A DNA stretch of 64,000 nucleotides. It comes from Streptomyces sp. XD-27 (GTDB lineage: Bacteria > Actinomycetota > Actinomycetes > Streptomycetales > Streptomycetaceae). The stretch's first letter is position 1; every line of letters begins with the position of its first letter. Location: NCBI RefSeq assembly GCF_030553055.1, contig NZ_CP130713.1, positions 3,410,001 through 3,474,000 on the forward strand, written 5' to 3'. Shown in pieces: positions 26,345 to 35,806 of this stretch. Below the pieces are notes generated by a model. The model had not been told where the DNA came from and searched no databases. It worked only from the letters and a program-made list of their open reading frames with translations. A program made the translations under genes and the position numbers.

Positions 26345-26986
26345 ATGACCTCCGGCACAGGAACACCAGCATCGGACACCGACCCGGTACCGACCCGTAC
26401 CCCACCGCGCCCCCAGGCATCGCGCCGCTGGCCCGCGACCCTGGGTGTCGCGCTGCTGACCCCGATCGCCCTCATCGGGTGCTCTTGGCTCGCAGTAAGC
26501 GACGGCACGGTCAAGATGATGACGGGCGTGTTCCTCGGCCTGGTGGTCCTTGTCACCGCCTGGGTGATGTGCGGTTCGGGCCCGGGAGCGCTGGTGGCCG
26601 CCAGCGGCTTCGCCTTCATGCTCTGCATCGGCTGGACCCTGAACGACTACGTTCTGTACCACTGGGGAGTGGAACACCGCGCGGTCATCATCAAGGTCGA
26701 GAAGACACACAGCCGCAGCACTGACAAATGGTATTGCACCGCCATCCGGTCGGATCACGGCAGGCGCGTAACCTACGAGTTCGGCGAGACGTCTGGCTGC
26801 GAAGGCCACTTCAAGCCATTCCGAAGCGTCATCGTCGTAGAAGACCCGACGGGCTGGCTCAGCCCCTCCCTCAGCACCGGCCTCTCCAAGCCGGGCACTC
26901 CAGAGGTCGCGGCGTGCGCCGGATCAGCCGCCGCAATGGAGGGATTCATCCTCTACGGCAGACTCCGGCGCCGCCGCATTCCTTGA
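26345..26986 (+). CDS. Membrane protein, unknown function
   Basis: 213 residues. A Pro/Thr-rich cytosolic start is followed by three hydrophobic helices (about 32-50, 58-75, 82-100), then a soluble part with two Cys (KWYCTAIRSDHG, GETSGCEGHF) that looks like a small beta fold facing outward. A last hydrophobic bit (EVAACAGSAAAMEGFIL) precedes an Arg-rich tail. No family recognised. It is 73 bases after the secreted cassette gene and 39 bases before a short membrane ORF, all rightward, so may share their operon. Confidence 0.65.
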   Translation: MTSGTGTPASDTDPVPTRTPPRPQASRRWPATLGVALLTPIALIGCSWLAVSDGTVKMMTGVFLGLVVLVTAWVMCGSGPGALVAASGFAFMLCIGWTLNDYVLYHWGVEHRAVIIKVEKTHSRSTDKWYCTAIRSDHGRRVTYEFGETSGCEGHFKPFRSVIVVEDPTGWLSPSLSTGLSKPGTPEVAACAGSAAAMEGFILYGRLRRRRIP

Positions 26987-27025
26987 TCGGCCGCTCGATC
27001 TCCTCACCCAGAAAGCAGGAGCACC

Positions 27026-27328
27026 ATGATGAAGCCGAAGGAGCAAAGCAGGGCAATACAGCTCGTCGGCCATCCGTCGGCCACCGGTGACTGGTGCAGA
27101 ATCGAGACCATCCCACGACCCCCGAAGGATGTGCATGCCGCGGCGGGCAGGGGACGTCTGCGGCCCGGCTTCATGCCGCCGATGCAGTTGCTTTCCTACA
27201 TCCTGGCGGCACCCTTCGTCCTCGGCTTCTTCGCCATCGCCCTCGTCTTCGAGGCCATCCCGGAACTCGTCCTCCGATATCTCTTCTCCACAGAGAAGCG
27301 CCGCGAAGAGGATCGCCAGCACGGATGA
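27026..27328 (+). CDS. N-terminal half of a split two-part membrane protein
   Basis: 100 residues from the ATG at 27026 with an AGGAG site. Hydrophobic segment MQLLSYILAAPFVLGFFAIA. Matches the first half of the fused gene at 37048-37776: GDWCRIETIPRPP versus GEWCEIGAIPKPP, then GRLRPGF versus GPLKPGF and (E/G)KRRE. Its stop overlaps the next start by ATGA. In the fused paralog the two parts are continuous, so this is either a genuine split gene with coupled translation or one base has been lost or gained. Confidence 0.75.
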   Translation: MMKPKEQSRAIQLVGHPSATGDWCRIETIPRPPKDVHAAAGRGRLRPGFMPPMQLLSYILAAPFVLGFFAIALVFEAIPELVLRYLFSTEKRREEDRQHG

Positions 27329-27726
27329 AGGAGGAACGTCGTGCGGCGGATATCAAAGAGCACCGGTTGGACGAGGTCTTCGACGGCGACTGGAGCGCGG
27401 CAGCCGGTCAGCTCCTCCTGCGCTGGTACAGCGATTCCCGCCACCACACCCGACTCGCCCTGCTGGCCCCCGGCCGTATCGTCCTGGCCGCGCCCCGGAA
27501 GCGCGTGTGGCGGAAGCCTGCCAGAAAGATGGAGATCGTCGCTGAGCTCCCGGGTGATCAGGCGACCATCGAGGACCCATTGAACGGCAGGTGGGAGCTC
27601 AGGAAGTTCCGCATCCGGTTCCGCGACGGCTCCTGGCTGGTCCTCACCGCCCAAACCGACATATCAGAGATTGATGTGGTTCTCCGCACGCACTCGCCCG
27701 AAGAAGACCTGCCCATACACTTCTGA
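27325..27726 (+). CDS. C-terminal half of the split membrane protein (cytosolic domain)
   Basis: 133 residues. It begins at the ATG that overlaps the previous stop. Contains HRLDEVFDGDWSAAAGQLLL, ALLAPGRIVLAAPRKRV, a D-Q-A-T-I-E-D-P-L-N strand and FRIRFRDGSWLVLTAQT, all matching residues 110-240 of the gene at 37048-37776. Likely a small alpha/beta soluble domain. Function unknown; the paralogous copy lies in the EssC-type secretion block. Confidence 0.75.
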   Translation: MKEERRAADIKEHRLDEVFDGDWSAAAGQLLLRWYSDSRHHTRLALLAPGRIVLAAPRKRVWRKPARKMEIVAELPGDQATIEDPLNGRWELRKFRIRFRDGSWLVLTAQTDISEIDVVLRTHSPEEDLPIHF

Positions 27727-27798
27727 CGCACCGAGTGACGACTTGTCATCGGCGACACGGCAATGAGGGCGGCCCGGACCCATTGAAGGGGAACAGTC

Positions 27799-29082
27799 GT
27801 GAGCACCTTTCGAACAATGCCCCACAAGAGGCGGTGGGCTGTCGTTGCGGCAGCGACTGTAGCGCTTGTCGGAGCTTCCGGCATCTATCTCACCACCCGG
27901 CCCCAAGATGCGGATCCGCTCTCCGCCGAGTTCGTCCTCGGCGGTGGAACAGCCACCTCCGGTGCCGGAAGCCGGGTGGAGATCAAGGGCACCTTCTCTG
28001 CCCTGGCCGTGGATCGGCACGACCGCGTCTCGCTCTTCACCTACGACGGCGAACGCACCATCATGTGGCAGCAAGCAAAGTCCGGACAGGCAAAGAGGGT
28101 TCCTATACGAGGCATGGGCCCGGAGGACGCAGAACAGGCAGCCGTCACCCCGGACGGATCCGTCTATCTGGCTACCGGCGACCTATGGAAGGTGCGCTCT
28201 GATGGCCGCGCTGAGAAGATCGTCGACACCTCCAAGTGTGGAAAGTCCACACCACGCGCTACGAAGCTAGCCGACTTCTGCATGGATGAGGTCACAGGAG
28301 TCGCCGTGGCCGACGACGGAACGATCTACATCGGCGATCGCGACCGCTACAGTGCGGCCAACTTCGTCCATGCTATCCAGCATGACCGCATTTCACTTGT
28401 CGCAGGACGCGAAGCCATCGGAAGCGAGTCCCGTAGGCCGGACAATCCCGCCGTACGCCGCGGCTACGATCCGACCAAGGGGACGAAGGCAACGGACGTG
28501 CTGGTGACAGATCCTCTGGACGCAGGCCTCGTGGCAACGAGCGATAAGGACGTCTACTGGAAGACGGGGCCGAGTATCGTCCGAATCAACCAGGACGGCA
28601 CTCTGTCCCCGATCGTCGCCGGCCGCGACCCGAAGAAGATCTCCGACTACGACCCTTACGAAGACTTGGGCAAGCCTTTCACGACCACGGGAAGAGCCGT
28701 GGACAGCGCAGTCGAGACGTTGGCGGGACGCTCTCATCGAGGAGACCTCGTCGCAGCACCGGGAGGCGGGCCCCTCTACTACGCTGCCGGGCCAGGAGTG
28801 TCTGGGCCCGCGCACGACGGGCCCTTCCGCTGGGGCGGCGATCGCTCCACCTCTCAACAGCAGATCCTCGACAAGGCACAGGCGAACACCGAGGCCGAGG
28901 AGCGAAAAGTCGTCTACCGCGTGGCGGGCGGCAACGTCACGGCGGTTACGGGCGGAGTGAACGCCATCACCGCTTCCCGTTCCTACCTGTACCTCGCGAT
29001 CGAATCCAACGTCACTGGTCCGGTGGACTCTGCGAAGAACTGGCAGACCGCCGTACTCAGGATTCACATGCCCGAGCAGTGA
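27799..29082 (+). CDS. Membrane-anchored beta-propeller-like protein, unknown function
   Basis: 427 residues from the GTG at 27799 (GAAGGGGA site). An N-terminal signal anchor (AVVAAATVALVGASGIYLTT) is followed by an extracellular body with NHL/propeller-style strands: TFSALAVDRHDRVSLFTYDG, AAVTPDGSVYLATG, TGVAVADDGTIYIG, STSQQQILDK and a late KVVYRVAGGNVTAVTGG. Repeated V-x-x-D-G-x-x-Y/L-x-x blades suggest a 5-6 bladed fold. It ends 4 bases before the convergent 698-residue gene. Possibly an envelope sensor or binding protein; this is inference. Confidence 0.65.
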   Translation: MSTFRTMPHKRRWAVVAAATVALVGASGIYLTTRPQDADPLSAEFVLGGGTATSGAGSRVEIKGTFSALAVDRHDRVSLFTYDGERTIMWQQAKSGQAKRVPIRGMGPEDAEQAAVTPDGSVYLATGDLWKVRSDGRAEKIVDTSKCGKSTPRATKLADFCMDEVTGVAVADDGTIYIGDRDRYSAANFVHAIQHDRISLVAGREAIGSESRRPDNPAVRRGYDPTKGTKATDVLVTDPLDAGLVATSDKDVYWKTGPSIVRINQDGTLSPIVAGRDPKKISDYDPYEDLGKPFTTTGRAVDSAVETLAGRSHRGDLVAAPGGGPLYYAAGPGVSGPAHDGPFRWGGDRSTSQQQILDKAQANTEAEERKVVYRVAGGNVTAVTGGVNAITASRSYLYLAIESNVTGPVDSAKNWQTAVLRIHMPEQ

Positions 29083-29086
29083 CCGC

Positions 29087-31183
29087 TCATCCCGTCTTGT
29101 CTTTTTCTTCGGTCTGGCCAGGCCAATCCCAAGAGTTGCGGCCATCCGCAAAGGGCTCGTAGATCTTGTGCACAACGGCCGGATCCTGAAGCCACTCACT
29201 ATATGCCGTACGCTGCGTAGGCGTCATAGATTCCTTGATCGATCCATCTCGGTTCAAGAAGTTCCGGTCAGGGTCTCCCTTGATGTACGTGCCCGGGTCT
29301 CCGCTGTACACCTTTTCCGTGCCGTCGACCTGACGTACGGTCACTTCTGGAATCACATGGCGGTCAAATCCAGAGCCATTTCTGCCCTGACCTCCTGCCA
29401 GCAAGTCATTGGCCTGCCTCTGGTAGGAAGCTTGCCAACTGGTGTCGATCGTGGCCTTCTCGACTTCCTTTATCTGGCGATTCAACTCAGCGGGCGCATC
29501 CTTCTCGTCTACATGGAATCCTTCTTTGATCCAGCCTGTGAGGATACCCGATCCCATAGTGTAGGCAATACCGATGGCGGCGCCCTTCATTCCGGCCATG
29601 CCCGCTCCCGCAGTTCCTCCCATGGCCACTGTAGTGGCATGGTCAATGAGACCGTCACGGTACGCATTAGTCTCCGCTATCCACTTATCCCGATCCATTT
29701 CGAGTTCGCCACTCGCGGTCCGCATATTTTCGAAGTAGAACTGCATCATCAAGCCCTTCCGAGAGGACAGATAACGCATTGAATCGGGCGTACTGCGGTC
29801 CCGATCGACGTTGTTCTCCTGGTGGGCAATCTTTTTCTCGTACCCTTGGAATAGAGCTCCCAGGACTCCTGCAGCCTGTGGGTCACGGCCAGCCTCGACC
29901 ATGAACTCTCCCCACAGCTCTCGGGAAATCTCCAGACCTCCCCTCCTTCCATCTTGCGCCTTAAAGAAGGTTCTTTCGTCCCAATCCTTTCCGCCCTTCC
30001 AGAGATCACCCCCAGCCGGCGATGTAATGCCATATTCGACATCCTTCCAGTAGGCCGTCATAATGCTTGCATAGAGCTCACCGGTACCGTCGATGGGGTG
30101 GAGGCCCTTGAGGCTTCCCTTTCGATGCTTATAGTTCTCGTAAATAAGCCAGGCCGCATTCTTCTCGGCCAGTCTGGGATGTGCCCTCTTCAAGGTAACC
30201 GAGCCGGCGGACAACACGCTGAAGAACGCCTTCTCGCGCTGGGAAGGCCAGTTCTCTCCAGTGTTGTAGAGCCCGTGCTGGACCACCTCATGATTGTGGT
30301 CCGTCCACTCGCCGGCCGCCTCGGGGTTCTTCGAGATGGCGTCGAGCAACTGAGTGTAGCCGTCCTTGCTCCACTCCCCCGGAGCGTTGCTGTCACCTTC
30401 CATCCATCGATTCTCGTCAGTCCTGCGATCCTTGTCGTAGACGCGGTCTCCCAGCGCGACGAGGAAATCCTTGCCGTGTTTCCCGCCCTTCAGGAAGGGC
30501 GTCAGCCGGTCGGGGCGAAACCCGTCGTATTCATCTATCGAAAATTTATCGAACCACTTATCCCAAGCTTGCTGCCTGGCTTTCGTTGATTTCCCTTCAA
30601 AAGCAACCTGCGTGTAGGTTCCAAACGTATCGGCGATTACCTTGCGATCTTTTTCGCGCTGCTCCGGGTCGTCCTCGTAGTGATCGTTCATCCGGTCGCC
30701 CATCTGCAGCGACAGCAGGTTCAGCCACTCAGGCCCCAGGCGGTCGTAGAAGGCCTTCACATAGTCCCCGTCAGCCCGATACTCGTTCAATCGGGCGAAC
30801 ATCTCAGGGGTGATGTCGCCGCCGCTCTCCAACTTCTCCCGGAACTCGTCACCGAGTTTCTTCCCGTTACGTTGCGACTGCGCCGTCTGTCCGACGAGCT
30901 TCTCGTCGATCTGCACCATGCCTTTGCGCCCCGGGTACTTCTTGTCCGCGGCGATGGCCAGATGGTGACGGCGTTGCAGCATGGGTAGCTGGTCATCTGC
31001 CCAGCCGGCGATGGCGAGCAATCCGACCAATTCCTTGGTGTCGATCCCGTACCGGGTGAAGCTCGCCTTGATCGAGGTAGCGCTCGCCCTGAGCCGGTCT
31101 TTGTCCTTCTTGAATGAAGCGATTGTGGTTTCAAGGAGCTCGGGGTCGATTCCAGAGAAACCGCTACCTGCACTCTTACCCAT
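29087..31183 (-). CDS. Large alpha-helical protein, DUF6571-like, candidate type VII-associated protein
   Basis: 698 residues from the ATG at 31183 with a GGGGAGA site. Long amphipathic helices (SFKKDKDRLRASATSIKASF, then RRHHLAIAADKKYPG) start the protein. Acidic/basic helical repeats continue, and a Gly/Ala-rich hydrophobic stretch sits near residue 530 (GGTAGAGMAGMKGAAIGIAY). The C-terminus is a soluble tail. The overall plan resembles DUF6571 proteins, which are actinobacterial and of unknown role; I recall this by pattern, not by search. Next to a W-x-G protein (31234-31575), so a secreted substrate or partner role is plausible. Confidence 0.6.
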   Translation of the reverse strand: MGKSAGSGFSGIDPELLETTIASFKKDKDRLRASATSIKASFTRYGIDTKELVGLLAIAGWADDQLPMLQRRHHLAIAADKKYPGRKGMVQIDEKLVGQTAQSQRNGKKLGDEFREKLESGGDITPEMFARLNEYRADGDYVKAFYDRLGPEWLNLLSLQMGDRMNDHYEDDPEQREKDRKVIADTFGTYTQVAFEGKSTKARQQAWDKWFDKFSIDEYDGFRPDRLTPFLKGGKHGKDFLVALGDRVYDKDRRTDENRWMEGDSNAPGEWSKDGYTQLLDAISKNPEAAGEWTDHNHEVVQHGLYNTGENWPSQREKAFFSVLSAGSVTLKRAHPRLAEKNAAWLIYENYKHRKGSLKGLHPIDGTGELYASIMTAYWKDVEYGITSPAGGDLWKGGKDWDERTFFKAQDGRRGGLEISRELWGEFMVEAGRDPQAAGVLGALFQGYEKKIAHQENNVDRDRSTPDSMRYLSSRKGLMMQFYFENMRTASGELEMDRDKWIAETNAYRDGLIDHATTVAMGGTAGAGMAGMKGAAIGIAYTMGSGILTGWIKEGFHVDEKDAPAELNRQIKEVEKATIDTSWQASYQRQANDLLAGGQGRNGSGFDRHVIPEVTVRQVDGTEKVYSGDPGTYIKGDPDRNFLNRDGSIKESMTPTQRTAYSEWLQDPAVVHKIYEPFADGRNSWDWPGQTEEKDKTG

Positions 31184-31233
31184 ATGAGATCTCCCCGTGA
31201 CGTTTTCTGCGATTCGTCGAGCAAGTTCCGTGA

Positions 31234-31575
31234 TCAGTAACCGCGCAGGTCGAGCTGAATCAGTTTGGCGTCGGCGATGGGAACCTTCTCGGGAGTTTCA
31301 TCGATCTTGGCCTGTACCGCCGGGATCAGCTTCTCAAGCAGCTGCACCATGTGCGTGCGTCGCGCGGCGATGTCCGAATGCCATTTGTCGGCTGTTTTGC
31401 CGACCCATGCCTTATCTTCCTCCGCCTTCCCTTCTCCGACCCGCTTGGCAGTCGTCTTCAGGAGCTCCTTGAGGTCTTTCAGCTCCTCCTGGAGGTTCTG
31501 CTTCAACCTCACAAGGTGTGTTCGGTATGGGTTGTCGACCTTGGGTACTTCATCGGACTTGCCGTTCTCGCCCAT
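31234..31575 (-). CDS. Small helical W-x-G protein (ESAT-6/WXG100-like) A
   Basis: 113 residues from the ATG at 31575 (GGAGGG site). Two long helices with a turn at A-W-V-G-K-T: RLKQNLQEELKDLKELLKTT before it and ADKWHSDIAARRTHMVQLLE after it. This is the helix-turn-helix layout of WXG100 substrates, with W-x-G in the turn. Charge-rich like its neighbours. Lies directly upstream of the 698-residue gene, same strand, so the pair may be exported together. Confidence 0.65.
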   Translation of the reverse strand: MGENGKSDEVPKVDNPYRTHLVRLKQNLQEELKDLKELLKTTAKRVGEGKAEEDKAWVGKTADKWHSDIAARRTHMVQLLEKLIPAVQAKIDETPEKVPIADAKLIQLDLRGY

Positions 31576-31653
31576 CGAGCCCTCCCCTCCTCTGCGCCGT
31601 ATTAGCAGAGCACATGTAGGGGCCGCAGACCAGAGAATTCGCAAACTTGATAC

Positions 31654-33860
31654 TCAGACCGCAGGAAGTCCGTAGAATCTGTCCGAGTGTGTAACTAGCA
31701 GCCGTCGGCCTACCGAAGTGACGTGCCACTCTCCGTCGTCGTGCACTCCGTCATTGAAGGTCCAGCGGAGCTTGCCGTTCTCGGCGTCGAAAGCGTAGAT
31801 CCCGCCGGAATCGAAGAAGGTGGCTCCGTAGACCGAGTCACCGGCCCTCACGAACTCCATCGGCGCCGGGCGTTGACCGAGGTCGTCCGCTTTCCACAGC
31901 TTCTTGCCGCGCCCCGCGTCGACGGCCCACACACCGCCGTTCTGGACCGAGGCGTAGATCGTGCTGCCGACCAGCGTGAGCGGCGAGTTGAACGGGTTCT
32001 TGTGCTCGCTGGGGAGCGCCCAGCGCTGGTGGCCCTTCTTCAAGTCAAAGGCCCGTATCGACGCACCGCTGATGATGACCTTGTCACGGTGGACCATCGG
32101 CCGCCATGCGGTGTTGTCGCCCACCGGCTTGGTCCACAGCTGCTCTCCGTCTGAGGCTCTGCGCACCGTGAGGTTATAGAGATCGTCCGTGTACACCACG
32201 TGCCGGCCATCGCTCGTCGCCTGGACCTCCCAAACACCGGAGCCCTCGCTGCGCGGCTTGCGCCACACCACCTCACGGCTCTTGATGTCAACCGCCGCGA
32301 TCACTGTTGGTGTCTTCGTGGGGTCTTCGGTGAGGACGTTGGCGATGACGTAGACGCGCTTGTCATCGGCCGCGACCGGCCACGGCTGGTCGTACTTTCC
32401 ACCCAGCCGGCTCCGCCACGCCTCCTTGCCCGTGGCCGGGTCGATCCCGATGAAGTCCCCGTCGTACTTGGGACTCCGGAAGAACAGCAAGTTGTTGCTG
32501 AGGATCAACTCGGCGCCTGGCCCTGCAACGTTCGGCTCCGCCCACTTGCGTTGACCGGTGACGACATCGTGCGCGATCAGCGGATCGCCACTGATCACCA
32601 TGAGATTGCCGATCACCATGGGGCGAACCCCGTAATTGAGGCTCAGTGGCTTCGCGCGCTCGTCCCACAGGGCTTTGGGACTGGTACCGGCCGGCGGAGT
32701 GGTGAAGTCCGCCTCGGAGAGCACCTTGGTGTCGTCTTTGGAGGGCCGGGACTTGTCCTCCGCATCGCTGCCCCGCGTCACCGCCCACGCGACCGCCCCA
32801 CCAGCCGCAAGCACGCCCGCACCGGCGCCGAGCGCGAGGAACCTGCGCCGTGAAGGAGCGGACGACACCGGTGAGGACGGCGTCTGCGCCAATGGCTTGC
32901 GAGAAGGCGCCGTGGCGGTCGCCTGGTCGAGGACGGTCGGCGTACGCAGTGGCTCCTCGCCCATTCGCAGCGGACTGTCGAGGTCCAGGACCGCCGCGGC
33001 GTGCCGGGCGATCGTGGATGCGACCGGTCCCGGGAGCCAGTTGTGCAGCGCCGTCTCAATCCCACCCGGCGCGAGTTCTGAGACCAGGAACTCGGGGCGG
33101 GCCGTTCCTCGGGGTTCTTGGCGAGGCATGCTCCCACGAGGGGACGCAGCGGCTCAGGCACCCCCGATAGTTCGGCTTCTCCGTGGACGACCTGATACAG
33201 CAGCCCCGCCGCCGAGCCGTGGCCGAACGGCTGCTGTGCAGTGGCCGCGTACGCCATCACGACGCCCAGCGAGAACACGTCGCCCTGCGGCCCGGCCACC
33301 TGGCCACTCGCCTGCTCCGGCGGGATGAATCCGGGCGAGCCGACCACCACTCCGGTACTGGTCATCCGCGCCCCGTCGACTGCGCGCGCAATCCCGAAGT
33401 CGATGACCCGCGGGCCGTCGGCAGCCAGCAACACATTCGACGGTTTGAGATCTCGATGGACCAGGCCGGCGCCGTGGATGACCGAGAGAGCGGAGGCCAG
33501 TCCCGCGCCCAGCGCGCGTACGGACTCCTCGGGAAGTGCCCCGTGCTCGGCGATGACGTCGTCGAGGGACGGGCCGAGCACGTAAGCGGTCGCCAGCCAC
33601 GGCAGATCCGCCTCGGTGTCAGCGTCCACCACGGGGGCGGTGTACGCCCCCGACACGGCACGCACGATGTCTACCTCGAGCCGGAAGCGGCTCCGGAACT
33701 CCACGTCCTCGGCCAGTTCCGGCCGTACGACCTTGACCGCGACGGTACGCCCACTGGGCGACCGGGCCAGGTAGACGCGTCCCATACCGCCGGCACCCAG
33801 ACGCGCAAGCAGCCGGTAGGGACCCACAACGTGGGGATCCTCCACCTGCAACGGCCGCAC
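31654..33860 (-). pseudogene. Receptor-like Ser/Thr protein kinase with PQQ-propeller domain, one-base frameshift
   Basis: The kinase part starts at the ATG at 33860. It has GAGGMGRVYLAR, catalytic Lys in VAVKVV, HRDLKPSN and DFGIARAVDG, so all catalytic residues are intact. At residue about 255 (ACLAKNPEERPAP) the frame is lost. The next frame continues with PEFLVSELAPGG, a membrane helix (RRRFLALGAGAGVLAAGGAV) and an extracellular PQQ-type beta-propeller with repeated strand pairs to the end at 31654. A missing C in a C-run near 33105 would restore one 735-residue protein of a well-known Streptomyces class. Read as is, kinase and propeller are separate. FHA in the nearby EssC-type protein could be a downstream partner. 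Confidence 0.85.
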
Positions 33861-34125
33861 CCCGAAACCACCCCATCCCTCGCGTGCACTGTCGTCACAC
33901 CCGGGCCATGAGCCTACTGCGGACTGCCGTGGCTCCAGGGCGCCGGATCCTCCCCGGGCCCCTTTGTCGCATACACGAACGCGGCAGCTGTCGCAGTTCC
34001 CACGCTCCCGGCCCAGGTGCTCGCTGACAGCTCAAACCGCTAGGCTCGGCGCTCGCCATGGTGCCCGCCGTGGCACGAGGAGGAATGAACCTGCTCGCGG
34101 GGCAGGCAGAGGGGGAGGAGCGACG

Positions 34126-34839
34126 GTGGTGTTCGGTCGACGCAGGACAGAGCAGGAGCCACCAGTGCCCGCAGTCGACTGGGCAACCGTGCGGAAGTTC
34201 TCCATCGGCAGCATTGAACGACCTGCCACGAAGCAGCGGAAGAGCCCCGTTTTCGGGCGCTGGGCCATCCGGGTCCCCAAGGGCGGTGGCAATTCCCAAG
34301 TGTTTGCGCCCTGCGCCTACTTCGCGCCCGGCTCCCACCCGCCCCTTGACTACAGCACTCGCAATCGGGGTCGGAACATCGCCCGACTGTACGAAGACAG
34401 CGAAGGCGAGCGACTGCTGTGCTTCGTCGATGAGGCCGTGGAGTCGAACGGTGAACGTCACCACCAGGTACGGGACGGGCAGGGTGAAGTGATCGGCACA
34501 CTCCGTCGGGTGCCGCCGACGAAGCGGCTGCTCCGGCACACGTGGCGAATCGACCAGCCCGGCCACCCTGAGATCGCGGGACGCCACGAGTGGGCATCGA
34601 CGGAGGACGCCAAGGAGTTCGCGGCCCTCGCGGCCGAGAAGGTCGTCATCGGGTTCTTGGACTCGCTGGCCAACATCGGTGGGGAAGGCGGGGACCAGCC
34701 TTCCAAGGGACGCCCACTGATCTGGAAGGCAGACGACGAACTCGTCATGACCTCCGAAGCCAGCAAGAACATCCGTATCCGGGCGGATTGGCTGGACCGA
34801 CGCCTCGCCTTCGCCTTCGCCATGCTGGGTGACCGCTGA
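34126..34839 (+). CDS. Unknown soluble protein, possibly LURP-one-like beta barrel
   Basis: 237 residues from the GTG at 34126; a second GTG at 34129 is possible. A GGGGAGGAG site precedes. The middle (LYEDSEGERLLCFVDEAVES and VRDGQGEVIGTLRRV, then HTWRIDQPG) has the strand rhythm of LURP-one/tubby-like proteins, in which a D-x-x-G turn precedes an exposed strand. I am not sure of this family. It stands between two minus-strand genes, divergent from the kinase gene over a 265-base region (33861-34125) with no other gene. Confidence 0.55.
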   Translation: MVFGRRRTEQEPPVPAVDWATVRKFSIGSIERPATKQRKSPVFGRWAIRVPKGGGNSQVFAPCAYFAPGSHPPLDYSTRNRGRNIARLYEDSEGERLLCFVDEAVESNGERHHQVRDGQGEVIGTLRRVPPTKRLLRHTWRIDQPGHPEIAGRHEWASTEDAKEFAALAAEKVVIGFLDSLANIGGEGGDQPSKGRPLIWKADDELVMTSEASKNIRIRADWLDRRLAFAFAMLGDR

Positions 34840-34904
34840 CCCACAACCAAGGCTGGAACAGCGGGGCAGCTCACCATGCTGCCCCGCCTAGTACGGCGAT
34901 GTGA

Positions 34905-35759
34905 TCAGCCGCTCGCGGGCGTGGCTGCCGCTCCGTTCTCGGCAGTGTCATCACCCTGCTCCGTCTGGAGCTCACCTACCACCGCGTCAGTGCGCTGGCG
35001 GAGCGCGCGGATCCGGTCCACCGTCTTCACGTCAAGACTTCCCGGGTCGGCGGACAGCACCGGCACGCCCTTCGCCTGAGCAGTGGCCACCAGGCTGTAC
35101 GCCACATCCATCTGCTGTGCGAGAAGCGCGGTGGAAAAGAGGTTGGCGCGCAACGCCTTCTCTCTGCCGAGCATGCCGCGGTAGGTGATCTCGCAGGCGA
35201 CGTTCATGCTCTCCAGCCGCTGATCGCTTGCCTGCTCCAGTGCGGCGAGTGCGACGGTCGCCAGACCCTCGACAACCTTTGTCACGGCCCATTTGCGTCC
35301 CGGAATCGGGGGCAACATCCCGCGAATTCGGTCGATCTCGGCGTCAAGCGCCTCGGTCGTCATCGCGCTGAAGGCGTCGTGCAGTTGCAGCCGCACAACC
35401 TTCTCCCAGGGGATGTCCTCGCCGTCGAAGCCGACCGACTCCGGGCCGAACCGCAGCGCACCGATCCCGTCCAGCGAGCGCAGAGCCTTCGCGGTCACCC
35501 CGGGAACCCTAGGATGGCTGCAGACCAGGGCGCCGAGGGAGAATTCCCACTGCTCGTGGGCCGGTGCGGCAGGAGCGGGCAAGGCACCCAGGACACGGCG
35601 CACCCATTCACCGGACGCGTCAAGCCCTGAACGGCCCGCGCCTGCAGCCGCGCTCGTGATGTTCTTGCCCGCCTCGGTGGCGGCCGATGTGAGAACCTCG
35701 CCGAAGCCGCGAAGACGGCCCCGTACCTCCATGATGATCGCTTCATCCCTCTCGTTCAA
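34905..35759 (-). CDS. Unknown protein, helical C-terminal half
   Basis: 284 residues. The N-terminal 60 residues are Ala/Gly-rich amphipathic helices (TSAATEAGKNITSAAAGAGR). A beta segment follows (ALRSLDGIGALRFGPESVGF, DGEDIPWEKVVRLQLHD), which looks like a PH-like half. A long helix pair comes next, with MEVRGRLRGF a possible alternative start. The C-terminal tail is Asp/Glu/Ala-rich and disordered. The layout (helical tail, PH-like, helical) would fit a membrane-recruited adaptor. No known family. Next to the W-x-G protein at 35807. Confidence 0.55.
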   Translation of the reverse strand: MNERDEAIIMEVRGRLRGFGEVLTSAATEAGKNITSAAAGAGRSGLDASGEWVRRVLGALPAPAAPAHEQWEFSLGALVCSHPRVPGVTAKALRSLDGIGALRFGPESVGFDGEDIPWEKVVRLQLHDAFSAMTTEALDAEIDRIRGMLPPIPGRKWAVTKVVEGLATVALAALEQASDQRLESMNVACEITYRGMLGREKALRANLFSTALLAQQMDVAYSLVATAQAKGVPVLSADPGSLDVKTVDRIRALRQRTDAVVGELQTEQGDDTAENGAAATPASG

Positions 35760-35806
35760 TCTGCTGACAGTAATCGGCCCATTGCCCCGCCGGACCGTTG
35801 GCGCGT

